From the NCBI GenBank assembly GCA_002438625.1, contig DJPS01000055.1, forward strand, positions 1 through 42,365: a stretch of DNA of 42,365 nt, given 5' to 3'. Made by a program: the position numbers and the translations under genes. The stretch is from Christensenella sp. UBA6406. GTDB lineage: Bacteria; Bacillota; Clostridia; Christensenellales; UBA1242. Under the pieces are notes generated by a model. That model had not been told where the DNA came from, made no database searches, and was given only the letters and a program-made list of their open reading frames with translations. Of the stretch, positions 8,460-16,371 are shown one piece after another (position 1 is the first letter of the stretch; each line of letters starts with the position of its first letter).

Positions 8460-9296
8460 CTATTCCTTTTTACCTTTATTTTTTTGTTGCCCCGCTCCAC
8501 TGCCTTTTACAATCTTAGCATTGACGACTTCGCCCTGCACATTCGTTTCTTCCGTTTTTGCATTCTCTTTATCTTCCCCGCTTGAAGTGATTGAAAGGAA
8601 TAAACTTTCCAAATCTTCGCTAGATTTCTTTTTAATCTCATCTAATGTGCCACAAGCAACCAATTTACCCTTATTGATTATTGCAACTTTATCACACAAC
8701 TTTTCAACCATATCAAGCAAATGTGATGAAAATAAAATTGTTGTGCCTTTTTCTTTCTCTTCCTTTATAATTTGCTTTAAGTTATATGTGCCTTTTGGGT
8801 CAAGTCCTGTTAGCGGTTCATCCAAAATCCAAACTTTTGGACTATGGATAAGTGATGAAATGATGCACAACTTTTGTTTCATTCCGTGTGAATATGATGT
8901 TATGGCATCATTAATTGCACCTTCTAGTTCAAAAACTTTAACCAACCTATCAATTTCAGCCTTTGCTTTGCCATTTTCAACCCCGTAAACATTTGCCACA
9001 AATTGCAAGAACTCCATACCGCTAAGTTTATCATAAACGCTGTGGTTGTCAGATACAAAACCTATGCATTGCTTTGCATTCATTGAATCAGTTTTAATTG
9101 AATTGCCACAAATCTCTATGTCTCCATCATCCACTTTAAGCATTCCCACAATCATTTTAATTAGCGTGCTTTTTCCCGCTCCGTTTGGTCCAACCAGCCC
9201 AAGCACTTCTCCACTTTCAACTTTTAAATTAATGTTATCTAATGCTTTAACTTGCTTCCCTACATAAGTTTTTGAAACATTTTTAATTTCTATCAT
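8460..9296 (-). CDS. ABC transporter ATPase (catalytically intact)
   Basis: A 278-residue nucleotide-binding subunit that would power the permease downstream. Motifs are complete: Walker A GPNGAGKST (36-44), signature SYSHGMKQK (134-142, as in ABC-2/CcmA-type exporters), Walker B VWILDEP with catalytic Glu (about E160) and the H-loop histidine in FSSHLLD (H192). The last 45 residues form a charged, low-complexity tail (GSGAGQQKNKGKKE at the end) that is not part of the domain. The ribosome binding site GGAGAT precedes the ATG at 9296. It sits between a degenerate ATPase gene (upstream) and the permease, in one operon. Confidence 0.9.
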   Translation of the reverse strand: MIEIKNVSKTYVGKQVKALDNINLKVESGEVLGLVGPNGAGKSTLIKMIVGMLKVDDGDIEICGNSIKTDSMNAKQCIGFVSDNHSVYDKLSGMEFLQFVANVYGVENGKAKAEIDRLVKVFELEGAINDAITSYSHGMKQKLCIISSLIHSPKVWILDEPLTGLDPKGTYNLKQIIKEEKEKGTTILFSSHLLDMVEKLCDKVAIINKGKLVACGTLDEIKKKSSEDLESLFLSITSSGEDKENAKTEETNVQGEVVNAKIVKGSGAGQQKNKGKKE

Positions 9297-9358
9297 ATCT
9301 TTATCTCCTATTTTAAATTGAATTATTTTTTCATTTTTTATATTGAATTTAATTATAT

Positions 9359-10036
9359 TTATAAATTTACCTTAAATTCTTTCGCCTTATCAACATTACA
9401 AAAGAATGCAAGTTCTCCATTATTTAGAAATGCAATTTTATCACATAAACGCTCAATTTCTTCAAACTCATTGCTCACTATAAGGACCGCAACGCCATTT
9501 TGTTTTTGCTCCCTAATTAAATTATAAACAATGCTTTTATCTTCTTTGCTTAGTCCATTAAATGGGTCATCTAAAATCCAAACGCTATGTTTAAAAAGAA
9601 TTGATGCAATTATAAAAACTTTTTTACGATTTGCAACTGATAAATTTTTAATGCAGTCATTAAGCACATCATTTAACTTAAACATATCTATATAGCAATT
9701 TATGTCAATTTGCGAAAGATTTGGGTCAATCTTGTGTTCATTTGCAACAAAATTCAAAAACTCGTAAACTGTAAATTTATCATAATCAGTTAAATCAGCA
9801 AATGCATAGCCAATGCTCTTTTCATCACAATTTAACCGCAATTTAACAGACTTTCCTTGAACAAAAATGTCTCCCGCATTTATCTTTTTTACCCCCGCAA
9901 TCGCTTTAAGCAAGACTGAGCCATTTTCGCCAATTAAGCCGACAACTTCGCCATTATCAACCGAAAATGAAACATTATTTATAATTTTTTTGCTTTCGTC
10001 CTTTTGCCACATTGAAACATTTTCAATTTTTATCAC
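9359..10036 (-). CDS. Degenerate ABC ATPase-like protein (Walker A lacks GKS)
   Basis: A 225-residue ABC ATPase homolog whose catalytic motifs are all damaged while the reading frame is intact. Walker A reads GENGSVLLK (36-44), where the neighbour has GPNGAGKSTLIK; the Gly-Lys-Ser needed for phosphate binding is missing, as if nine bases were deleted. The signature is NLSVANRKK (131-139) instead of LSGGQ. Walker B ends in LDDP, with Asp at about 157 replacing the catalytic Glu. The H-loop His is Asn (about N189, IVSNEFEE). It uses a GTG start with GGAG seven bases upstream. It is probably a non-hydrolytic partner in a heterodimer with the intact ATPase 63 bases downstream. A recent pseudogene is less likely, because no stop or frameshift is present. 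Confidence 0.8.
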   Translation of the reverse strand: MIKIENVSMWQKDESKKIINNVSFSVDNGEVVGLIGENGSVLLKAIAGVKKINAGDIFVQGKSVKLRLNCDEKSIGYAFADLTDYDKFTVYEFLNFVANEHKIDPNLSQIDINCYIDMFKLNDVLNDCIKNLSVANRKKVFIIASILFKHSVWILDDPFNGLSKEDKSIVYNLIREQKQNGVAVLIVSNEFEEIERLCDKIAFLNNGELAFFCNVDKAKEFKVNL

Positions 10037-10171
10037 ATACTTTCTCCACTTTTAAATTTAAAATATTTGCAAATAAAGTTGTTGCTTAAATTAAGTTATA
10101 ATTTGTTGCTAATTTAATAAAATAGATAAATAATCAAATATTAATTTTGCACTATTTACAAATTGCACAAT

Positions 10172-10516
10172 TTATTTAATAATTATAATTGTTATGCCAC
10201 TGTTAAATGAATTTATGTTATAATCCACATAAAGTTGTGCTTTATGCTTATCTGCAATTTTCATATTTTCAACCGCAACGCTAGTGAAACGCTCTCCGCA
10301 AATATAATCAACAATCTTATGCTGACTTTTAAGTTCTTTCAACCTTTCCCTAACGCCAAGCCTAATTGCTCCACCGACCCCATGACTGCCATAACCGTGA
10401 ATAATTTTTATAATAGAATCGCCAAATTCTTTGTTTACTTCAATCTCTTGCTCCACAAGTGCAACGGCCACATCAACAGGCGGAAAATCTTCCTTTATAT
10501 TTATCTCTTTTATCAT
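10172..10516 (-). CDS. Small stand-alone Smr-domain protein
   Basis: A 114-residue protein consisting of little more than an Smr domain, the nicking endonuclease/RNA-binding fold found at the C-terminus of MutS2. The signature is IIHGYGSHGVGGAIR at about 38-52, with HGYGSHG replacing the usual HGxGxG-loop. The start at 10516 (MIKEINIKED) is preferred over an upstream in-frame codon at 10555, because the extra residues are hydrophobic and would lie across the promoter. No Shine-Dalgarno sequence is present; a -10 box six bases before the ATG suggests a leaderless mRNA. The role may be DNA or rRNA processing; this is not specified by context. Confidence 0.8.
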   Translation of the reverse strand: MIKEINIKEDFPPVDVAVALVEQEIEVNKEFGDSIIKIIHGYGSHGVGGAIRLGVRERLKELKSQHKIVDYICGERFTSVAVENMKIADKHKAQLYVDYNINSFNSGITIIIIK

Positions 10517-10522
10517 AATATA

Positions 10523-10551
10523 ATAATAGCACAAAAATAATAAAAAATAAA
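10523..10551 (-). promoter_or_regulatory. Candidate extended -10 promoter giving a leaderless smr mRNA
   Basis: -10 TATTAT (10528-10523) preceded by TGC (extended -10), with a weak -35 TTTATT 17 bases upstream. Six bases separate it from the ATG at 10516, so +1 would be the start codon itself. Confidence 0.45.
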
Positions 10552-10569
10552 GCAAAATAGCAAAATTTT

Positions 10570-11391
10570 TTAATATTTGTCCCCTTTTTCCTTATTGCAT
10601 CTCCTGCAAAGAGTTTGTAAGTTGTTGTATGTACTTTTTCCACCTTTTGCTATTGGTTTAATATGGTCAATTTCTAAATCATCAAATTTTTCACTGCGTC
10701 CGCAAATGCGACAGCGATATCCATCCCTTTTATAAATTGCAAATCTTATTCTATTTGATACTTTTCCTCTTTCTACACGACATATAGCATCCCACACATT
10801 TCTATCAATATAGAAATCGCCCTCCTTATGTCCCAATTTTTCTATTAATGATAAAATTTCATTTACCGAAAAAATTTGCCATTTATACCTATAAATTGTC
10901 CCATTTATTTTTGAGCAATTTAACCGTACATAAATTTCAAAATTGATTGTAGGCTTTAATTTCTTTTCATTAAACAAGATTTCTTCTAATTTTAACAAAT
11001 ATTTTTTATTCAATTTATCAATGCTTTGATTATATTCCCCAAACTCTTTTACACTTTCCAACTCTAAACTATATAATCTAAATTGCTCCCTGTTCCTTTT
11101 TGCAATCATAATTTCTTTTTTTATTAAATTCTTTTTAAATTGTAACTGATAAAGTAGGTAATCTTCGCAGGACACATTGTTATAAAAGATTTCATTATCA
11201 TAAGTGTGGCATTCATTATAATTTTTTATATTATAATTAAACTTATATTTTGCATTTAATAATTCTAAATTTTTTAATGAAACGCTATTTTCTCTTAAAA
11301 ATTTTATATACCTTTGTTTCCTTACATAAAACGCTATACACAAAATGCAAATTAAAGCACAACTGATGCAAATTCCATAAATAATTTCCAT
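10570..11391 (-). CDS. Membrane-anchored HNH endonuclease-domain protein
   Basis: A 273-residue protein with an N-terminal hydrophobic segment (about 4-22), a long charged central part and a C-terminal HNH domain. The domain has CRIC (C227, C230), LEIDHIKP with the catalytic His (H243), an Asn pair (N256/N257) and CRRC (C262, C265), so the zinc-bound HNH core is complete. The arginine-rich lead-in RFAIYKRDGYRC is typical of the family. Such domains cut DNA. With only a short positively charged stretch after the helix, the nuclease is expected on the cytoplasmic side, though this is inferred from the positive-inside rule. The ribosome binding site AGGAG precedes the ATG. I recognise no partner genes; defence or DNA uptake roles are open. 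Confidence 0.8.
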   Translation of the reverse strand: MEIIYGICISCALICILCIAFYVRKQRYIKFLRENSVSLKNLELLNAKYKFNYNIKNYNECHTYDNEIFYNNVSCEDYLLYQLQFKKNLIKKEIMIAKRNREQFRLYSLELESVKEFGEYNQSIDKLNKKYLLKLEEILFNEKKLKPTINFEIYVRLNCSKINGTIYRYKWQIFSVNEILSLIEKLGHKEGDFYIDRNVWDAICRVERGKVSNRIRFAIYKRDGYRCRICGRSEKFDDLEIDHIKPIAKGGKSTYNNLQTLCRRCNKEKGDKY

Positions 11392-11418
11392 ATAATTTTA
11401 CTCCTATTTATATTCTTT

Positions 11419-11447
11419 ATTCTAACACAAACACGCACAAATCGCAA
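11419..11447 (-). promoter_or_regulatory. Promoter of the HNH gene
   Basis: -35 TTGCGA (11447-11442), 17-base spacer, -10 TAGAAT (11424-11419). Start expected near 11412, about 20 bases before the ATG. Confidence 0.55.
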
Positions 11448-11499
11448 GCATTGTGTTTAAATTTGACTAAATTCACATTAATTTATATTGAAAATGTAC

Positions 11500-11535
11500 A
11501 AAAAAACAATCAACTTTATTGCTGATTGTCTTTTC
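11500..11535 (-). terminator. Rho-independent terminator of the rpsF-ssb-rpsR operon
   Basis: On the minus strand ACAATCA (11529-11523) pairs with TGATTGT (11512-11506), followed by seven T. It lies 87 bases beyond the rpsR stop. Confidence 0.75.
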
Positions 11536-11615
11536 TATTTTTTATAATTTATTAGATAATTTAAATTTAATCTTAAATTATTATTTTTCTATTTTAAATT
11601 TTTAGCTTAACTAAA

Positions 11616-11930
11616 TTAGTCTGCTGAATATGGAAGCAATGCCATATATCTTGCACGCTTGATTGCTCTTGCAACTTCTCTTTGGTGCTTAGCACAAAGA
11701 TTTGATTGTCTAGCAGGAATGATTTTGCCTTTTTCAGTCATAAATTTCTTTAATTTAACAACATCTTTATAATCTATTTCCTTAGAACCTTCTGCACAGA
11801 AAATGCAAACCTTTCTCTTTTGTTGACGCTTAACAAACTTCTTAGTTTCAGGCATTTCTTTTTCTGCTTGCACCATAACATTTTCCATAGTTTCTTTTTC
11901 TTTAACTACTTCTTCTGTCTTGTTTTCCAT
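11616..11930 (-). CDS. rpsR: Ribosomal protein bS18 with an N-terminal extension
   Basis: Small-subunit protein S18, which pairs with S6 on the platform of the 30S subunit. The conserved core begins near residue 38: KRKVCIFCAEGSKEIDYKD, then IIPARQSNLCAKHQR and a basic C-terminus KRARYMALLPY. Cys42, Cys45, Cys79 and His82 make the zinc-binding (C+) form. The first 37 residues are an acidic, Glu-rich extension not needed in most S18 proteins, bringing the length to 104 instead of the usual 75-85. Third gene of the rpsF-ssb-rpsR operon, 56 bases after ssb; its ribosome binding site is AGGAGAGAA. Confidence 0.97.
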   Translation of the reverse strand: MENKTEEVVKEKETMENVMVQAEKEMPETKKFVKRQQKRKVCIFCAEGSKEIDYKDVVKLKKFMTEKGKIIPARQSNLCAKHQREVARAIKRARYMALLPYSAD

Positions 11931-11986
11931 TCTATTCTCTCCTTTTCAAAATTTTGTAACAACTTAAATTTAATCAATTTGCAAAA

Positions 11987-12385
11987 TTAAAACGGCAAAG
12001 AATCATCTTCAATAGGTTGTAAATCAGAAACAGTTTCTTTTCTTGTCATTTCATCACCAGTTGAAGAACCTTTAGGTGTCAACAACTCTACATCATCAAC
12101 AACAATGTCAGTTGCATAACGCTTTGAACCATCTTCCGCATCATATGTGCGTGTTTGAATAGAACCAACAACAGATACCTTCATACCTTTTTTAGCATAA
12201 TTATTGCAAAAATCAGCCGTATTTCTCCAAGCAACACAATTTAAGAAATCTGTGTCATAATTTCCTTCTGTATTCTTAAATCTTCTTGAAACTGCAACTG
12301 TAAATCTACACATAGCAATTCCGCTTGCAGTTGTTGTATATTCTGGGTCCCTTGTTAAATTACCAATTAAAATTACTTTATTCAT
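11987..12385 (-). CDS. ssb: Single-stranded DNA-binding protein SSB
   Basis: Housekeeping SSB, coating ssDNA during replication and repair and recruiting partners through its tail. The 132-residue protein starts MNKVILIGNLTRDPEY, has FLNCVAWRNTADF in the OB fold and ends with the acidic tip EDDSLPF, the partner-binding signature that the tandem-OB paralog at 392-1063 lacks. The linker is short, so the total is below the usual 140-170 residues. It sits between rpsF (182 bases upstream) and rpsR, the standard Bacillota arrangement. Confidence 0.97.
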   Translation of the reverse strand: MNKVILIGNLTRDPEYTTTASGIAMCRFTVAVSRRFKNTEGNYDTDFLNCVAWRNTADFCNNYAKKGMKVSVVGSIQTRTYDAEDGSKRYATDIVVDDVELLTPKGSSTGDEMTRKETVSDLQPIEDDSLPF

Positions 12386-12567
12386 ACTTTACTTTCCTTT
12401 TTAATCTTCAAATTGATTTACACAAATTTAAATTTGCTTTATTTCTTTTAATTTTAAATATCCAATTACATCACATCTCTACCAATTTTGCTTAATTAAC
12501 CAAAAATTATGGCAATATTGCAAAATAAATAATAAATACAATGCAACGATATTCAGTTTTTACCTAA

Positions 12568-12849
12568 CTATTTTGCTATTGACATAGAACGCAAAACACT
12601 TTCAGTAATGTTCATAAGTTTTTCCATTTCTTTTGGAAGATTGCCTTCTGCTTCATAGTTCATTAAAACATAAAATCCTTCTTTCTTAAACTTGATAGGA
12701 TAAGCAAGTTTCTTTAAGCCAACCTTAGAAATACTTTCAACCTTACCACCGTTTTTAACAACATAGTCGCTAAACTTTTGGATAACTTCTTCCCTAGCTT
12801 CATCAACTACATCAGGTGCGATGATATAAAGACATTCATACTTCTTCAT
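12568..12849 (-). CDS. rpsF: Ribosomal protein bS6
   Basis: Small-subunit platform protein that binds S18. Ninety-three residues, with the family opening MKKYECLYIIAPDVVDE and the conserved SKVGLKKLAYPIKFKKEGFY; ends without the long acidic tail of E. coli S6. The first gene of the operon, with AAGGAGG nine to ten bases before the ATG. The leader upstream carries a candidate S6:S18 binding structure for autoregulation. Confidence 0.96.
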   Translation of the reverse strand: MKKYECLYIIAPDVVDEAREEVIQKFSDYVVKNGGKVESISKVGLKKLAYPIKFKKEGFYVLMNYEAEGNLPKEMEKLMNITESVLRSMSIAK

Positions 12850-12860
12850 ACTTTTACTAA

Positions 12861-12921
12861 CCTCCTTTTGGACTTTGGCACAAAATGTGCAAGGATTTAA
12901 TTAGTCTCCTAAAAAAATCTT
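12861..12921 (-). promoter_or_regulatory. Candidate S6:S18 autoregulatory leader of rpsF
   Basis: The leader RNA contains a short hairpin GCACA-TTT-TGTGC (12890-12878). Flanking it, GGAGACT (near 12907-12901) can pair with AAGTCC (near 12874-12869), forming an outer stem just upstream of the AAGGAGG ribosome binding site. A protein-binding hairpin at this position is known in many bacteria as the S6:S18 motif. The assignment is by position and shape; I did not check it against a covariance model. Confidence 0.5.
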
Positions 12922-12926
12922 ATATA

Positions 12927-12955
12927 ATTATAACAAATTACACACAAAATTGCAA
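12927..12955 (-). promoter_or_regulatory. SigA promoter of rpsF-ssb-rpsR
   Basis: -35 TTGCAA (12955-12950), 17-base spacer, -10 TATAAT (12932-12927). Start near 12920, giving a leader of about 70 bases that includes the candidate autoregulatory hairpin. Confidence 0.8.
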
Positions 12956-13018
12956 TAGTTTTTGACATAATTTTTAAATTTTTTCACTTTTTTTAAATGC
13001 AATAAAATTGCAAAACAA

Positions 13019-13072
13019 AAAAATCACCACAATTTAAAAAGCTAAAAAATACACTTTTAAAAAATGATGATT
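13019..13072 (-). terminator. Possible terminator after the 173-aa membrane protein
   Basis: On the minus strand AATCATCA (13072-13065) can pair with TGGTGATT (13029-13022), followed by a T-run. The loop is long (35 bases), so it is weaker than the other terminators here. Confidence 0.4.
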
Positions 13073-13144
13073 TAATTTATTTTTAATTTAATAGTAAAAT
13101 TCTCAATTAATGAACTTCATTAATCAACTTTATGCCACTGCTTC

Positions 13145-13666
13145 TTACTTTTTGCATTCAATCTCTTCACAAGCACAAAAAGATTTTGCAATAGTTTCAT
13201 TTAATTTCTTAAAATATAATGCCCCCTCTTTCTCTTTCAATTCCTTTGACTTTTCATCATAGAACTTTGCTTGTTTTCCGTAATGATGTTGCATAAGTTT
13301 ATCTAATGCATAGGTTGACACAACCCCAAGTGCAAACGCTGGCAAAACAAGTAGCGTAGCATATTCTTCGCCCGCATTTCCTGCGTAACTTGCCAAAATT
13401 CCAACACTTGAATAAATTGCTGTCAATGCAACAATTTTGCTTACAGCACTCTTTTTTCTTTCCTTTACCTTATATTCAATCTTTTCTTTCTTACACTGAC
13501 AGAACTTCAACTCTTCTTGCAAGCCTAAATATTGTTCATATTCTTCATTAGAAAGAAAGTTCTTTGTCTTTGCCTTTCTAGCAACCTTTTCCTCGCTTTT
13601 CTTATTCACTTCACACCACGACGGGGAGTGTTCACCTTCGCTGTTTTTGTTATTCATTAATTTCAT
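13145..13666 (-). CDS. Unrecognised protein with two hydrophobic segments and coiled coils
   Basis: No family is recognised. The 173-residue protein has a charged N-terminus, a helix with many Lys/Glu (about 42-72), two hydrophobic segments (about 75-93 and 100-120, AVSKIVALTAIYSSVGILAS and TLLVLPAFALGVVSTYAL) and a further Lys/Glu helix that suggests a coiled coil. It ends in a Cys-rich tail (FCACEEIECKK). A membrane hairpin with both ends in the cytoplasm is a reasonable picture. The start has GAGG nine bases upstream of the ATG at 13666. It appears monocistronic, between rpsF and the U32 gene. Confidence 0.65.
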   Translation of the reverse strand: MKLMNNKNSEGEHSPSWCEVNKKSEEKVARKAKTKNFLSNEEYEQYLGLQEELKFCQCKKEKIEYKVKERKKSAVSKIVALTAIYSSVGILASYAGNAGEEYATLLVLPAFALGVVSTYALDKLMQHHYGKQAKFYDEKSKELKEKEGALYFKKLNETIAKSFCACEEIECKK

Positions 13667-13705
13667 ATCCGTTTACCTCATTTTTATTAAAAGATTATCA
13701 TAAAT

Positions 13706-13734
13706 TTAATATGCAAATAAATTTAATTTTGCAA
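13706..13734 (-). promoter_or_regulatory. Candidate promoter of the 173-aa membrane protein gene
   Basis: -35 TTGCAA (13734-13729), 17-base spacer, -10 TATTAA (13711-13706). Start near 13699. Confidence 0.5.
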
Positions 13735-13858
13735 CTTAATTCTTCTTTATTTGCCCACACTTTAAATTTATTGCACACTATTTTATACGATTAACCTATC
13801 ACTTTATTCCAAACTTTTAGTGCTTTATAAAATTCAAAGCATAAAAAATTGATTAATT

Positions 13859-13886
13859 TTGAAAAGTTATTTTATCAACTTTTCAA
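13859..13886 (-). terminator. Perfect 10-bp inverted repeat after the U32 gene
   Basis: TTGAAAAGTT (13859-13868) and AACTTTTCAA (13877-13886) form a perfect stem with an eight-base loop, 64 bases past the stop of the U32 gene. There is no clean T-run on either side. A terminator or 3' stabilising hairpin is likely; an operator is possible. Confidence 0.45.
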
Positions 13887-13949
13887 TATATTTTAACACC
13901 AAATTAAAAAAATGTCAACTTTTAATTTGAAATGAATTATTTTATTTTC

Positions 13950-16247
13950 TTAATTGAATAAATAGAAATAACAACGACTAAATTTATATCTTCCAACTTT
14001 ATATTGCACACCCCTATCATTTGAATACGATAAACTTTGGCAATATTGGCAGTTATCACACCTTGTTTGCGTTACCACTTTAAATGGACAATGCAACATA
14101 AAACACAAAATGCTGTTGCCATCAATTTTATAATCTACATTAAAATCTTTTGGTGTAAAATCTCTATCTTTAAATTCATACCCCAAACAAACGCCACATG
14201 CTCCAAGTGTCCTATAAAACGATGCAGAAATGCGGTTGGTTATGTTGCAAAAATCTCCCGCTATAACTTTAAAATGTTTGCATAATTGCATATGTGAAAT
14301 GTTATTTCCAATTATGACTATTCTATCTTTAAACTGCCCCAAACTTGAAAGCATCTTTTCTTGCCACAATATTAAATCTCTATCCAAAACAAAAGGTGGC
14401 AAAAATATATATAAATTTTTATTCTTATCCTTTGCACAACATTCTAAATAACTTTTCATTTCTTCAAAAGTTGAATTACTTAAAAAATCATAAGGGAAAT
14501 ATACAACATTTTCCGCTTTTGCCATTTCACCATACAACTCTCTCACAAGTGTCAATTTGCAAATATTTATATGATTATAATCACTTTCCGCTTTTAACTT
14601 ATTTTCATTTTCTTCATTCGCATTGCCTTCAATCTTTCCCGCACAAATCTCACTCATTGCCGTTTCAATTATCTTGCCATAATCTTGCACTTCAATTTGC
14701 TCTTGCCTAAAATACGCTCTTACTTTTTCCATAACTTCACGCCTTAGTGCATTAAGTGCAGATTTTGCCATAAATACATTATCAAGTGTAGTCTTTATTT
14801 CTCCCACACAAAATATAGGGTCATTGATTTTGCTGATTGACTGAGCAACATCTTCTTTGCTTACAGCACTGTTGATTGCTTTTTCTAAAAAGTTTGCAGA
14901 ATAAGCATAAAAGGATAAATTATTAAATAATTTTAAAACCGCTTTTATAACTGCCCTCTCATTCACTTTTAAAACAACTTCAAAATCTATTTTGCATTGC
15001 CTTTTATTTCCAGTTAATCGCTTTTCTAAGTTTTCGCTATGAATTAAATGCACGCTATCTCCCGCACACAATTTTTGCTTACTGTATATGACAGTGTTTC
15101 TCCCCTGCATTTCAACATTTCCAACGCCAAGTGAAGAAACTTCTTTACCATTTCTCATTATCTTTAAACCATCATTTTGATAAATTTGCCTGTCTAGTTG
15201 CAAAATGATTTTATTAATATTTTTAAACTTTTCACAAGAAATGACTTTGCCAATTTTAATGCCCATATGATTTTGCATTTTGCTATAAATAATGTTGTTA
15301 TAATCTTTTTCGTTTAGATATGCATCGTAAAGGAAATTGCCACGATTAAATGTTGTTTTTAACTCTTCTAAATCTATGTCAGTAATGCCATAATTTTGAT
15401 TGCTATTGGCATTGACTTTATTTTCTACGCTTGACTTTTCATCATTTAAATTTAAATAATCAACCGCTTTTCTATAAAACTCCGTTGCCTTACCAACATA
15501 ACTTGGTCGCCTTAGCCTGCCTTCTATTTTAAGCGAATCTACACCCGCTTCTTTAAGTTCTTTCAAATGCCTAAACAAGCACAAATCACCAGTTGATAAA
15601 TAAAATGCTTTATCAATTTTTATTTCTTTTCCACTCTCTTGCATTTTTGCTTGATACGGCAACCTGCAAAGTTGAGCACATTCGCCCCTATTGCCACTTT
15701 TTCCTAAAAGTCTGTTGCTTAGATAGCAGTTGCCTGAAAAAGCAACGCACAATGCCCCTTGCACAAAATATTCAATTTCCATATCAGGCACGGCATTTTT
15801 TATTGCCTTAATGTCTGAAAGCGAGCATTCCCTAGAAAGCACAATTCGGCTTGCCCCCATTTTTTTTGCCATTATTGCACCAAAACTGTTGTGAATGCCC
15901 ATTTGAGTGCTGAAATGCAAAACGGCATCTTTTTTAATTGATTTTATAAGGGCAACCACCGCCAAATCTTGCACTATAAAAGCATCAAAACCTAAATTTA
16001 TTGCCTTTACAATAGTTTCGCAAACTTTTTCTAGTTCATCATCAAAAATTAGCGTGTTTAATGTGCAAAATACTTTAACGCCCAAAATGTGTGCATCCTC
16101 TATTGCTTTTCTTAAACTTTCATTATCTATATCATCCGCTTTTGCCCTTGCATTAAAGGCATTTATGCCCATATAAATTTCATCTGCACCATTGTTTAAT
16201 GCACTATAAAAACTTTCTAAACTGCCCGCTGGCGACAAAACCTGCAT
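13950..16247 (-). CDS. Peptidase U32 family protein (long, DUF3656-type)
   Basis: A 765-residue U32 protein of the long YhbU/RlhA-like type. Members were first called collagenase-like peptidases; several are now known to hydroxylate rRNA or tRNA using prephenate and an iron-sulfur centre. The signature EYFVQGALCVAFSGNCYLS (159-177) matches the family pattern. The likely cluster ligands C167, C174, C190 and C194 are all present. The opening QVLSPAGSLESFYSALNNGA and STQMGIHN belong to its TIM-like barrel. A long C-terminal part (from about 290) ends with a second cysteine group CDNCQYC. RNA modification is more likely than proteolysis. A purine-rich GGGGGAAAG lies before the ATG. Confidence 0.85.
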   Translation of the reverse strand: MQVLSPAGSLESFYSALNNGADEIYMGINAFNARAKADDIDNESLRKAIEDAHILGVKVFCTLNTLIFDDELEKVCETIVKAINLGFDAFIVQDLAVVALIKSIKKDAVLHFSTQMGIHNSFGAIMAKKMGASRIVLSRECSLSDIKAIKNAVPDMEIEYFVQGALCVAFSGNCYLSNRLLGKSGNRGECAQLCRLPYQAKMQESGKEIKIDKAFYLSTGDLCLFRHLKELKEAGVDSLKIEGRLRRPSYVGKATEFYRKAVDYLNLNDEKSSVENKVNANSNQNYGITDIDLEELKTTFNRGNFLYDAYLNEKDYNNIIYSKMQNHMGIKIGKVISCEKFKNINKIILQLDRQIYQNDGLKIMRNGKEVSSLGVGNVEMQGRNTVIYSKQKLCAGDSVHLIHSENLEKRLTGNKRQCKIDFEVVLKVNERAVIKAVLKLFNNLSFYAYSANFLEKAINSAVSKEDVAQSISKINDPIFCVGEIKTTLDNVFMAKSALNALRREVMEKVRAYFRQEQIEVQDYGKIIETAMSEICAGKIEGNANEENENKLKAESDYNHINICKLTLVRELYGEMAKAENVVYFPYDFLSNSTFEEMKSYLECCAKDKNKNLYIFLPPFVLDRDLILWQEKMLSSLGQFKDRIVIIGNNISHMQLCKHFKVIAGDFCNITNRISASFYRTLGACGVCLGYEFKDRDFTPKDFNVDYKIDGNSILCFMLHCPFKVVTQTRCDNCQYCQSLSYSNDRGVQYKVGRYKFSRCYFYLFN

Positions 16248-16299
16248 TTTTCTTTCCCCCTTTTGAGTTTATTTCAACTTTTTTTAGATTTTAATTTAA

Positions 16300-16333
16300 A
16301 AATAAAACCAATAGATTTATTTAATTTCTATTG
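16300..16333 (-). terminator. Likely terminator after the 211-aa unknown gene
   Basis: On the minus strand CAATAGA (16333-16327) pairs with TCTATTG (16315-16309), then GTTTTATTTTT. It lies 38 bases after the stop at 16372. Confidence 0.6.
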
Positions 16334-16371
16334 ATTTTACTATTAACTTTTTCATTCAAGTTTAACACAAA

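Noticed and set aside
14037..16176. Several open frames of 70-120 codons on the plus strand opposite the U32 gene
   Set aside because: They lie opposite a well-supported gene, have no ribosome binding sites and no recognisable domain, so they are antisense shadows.
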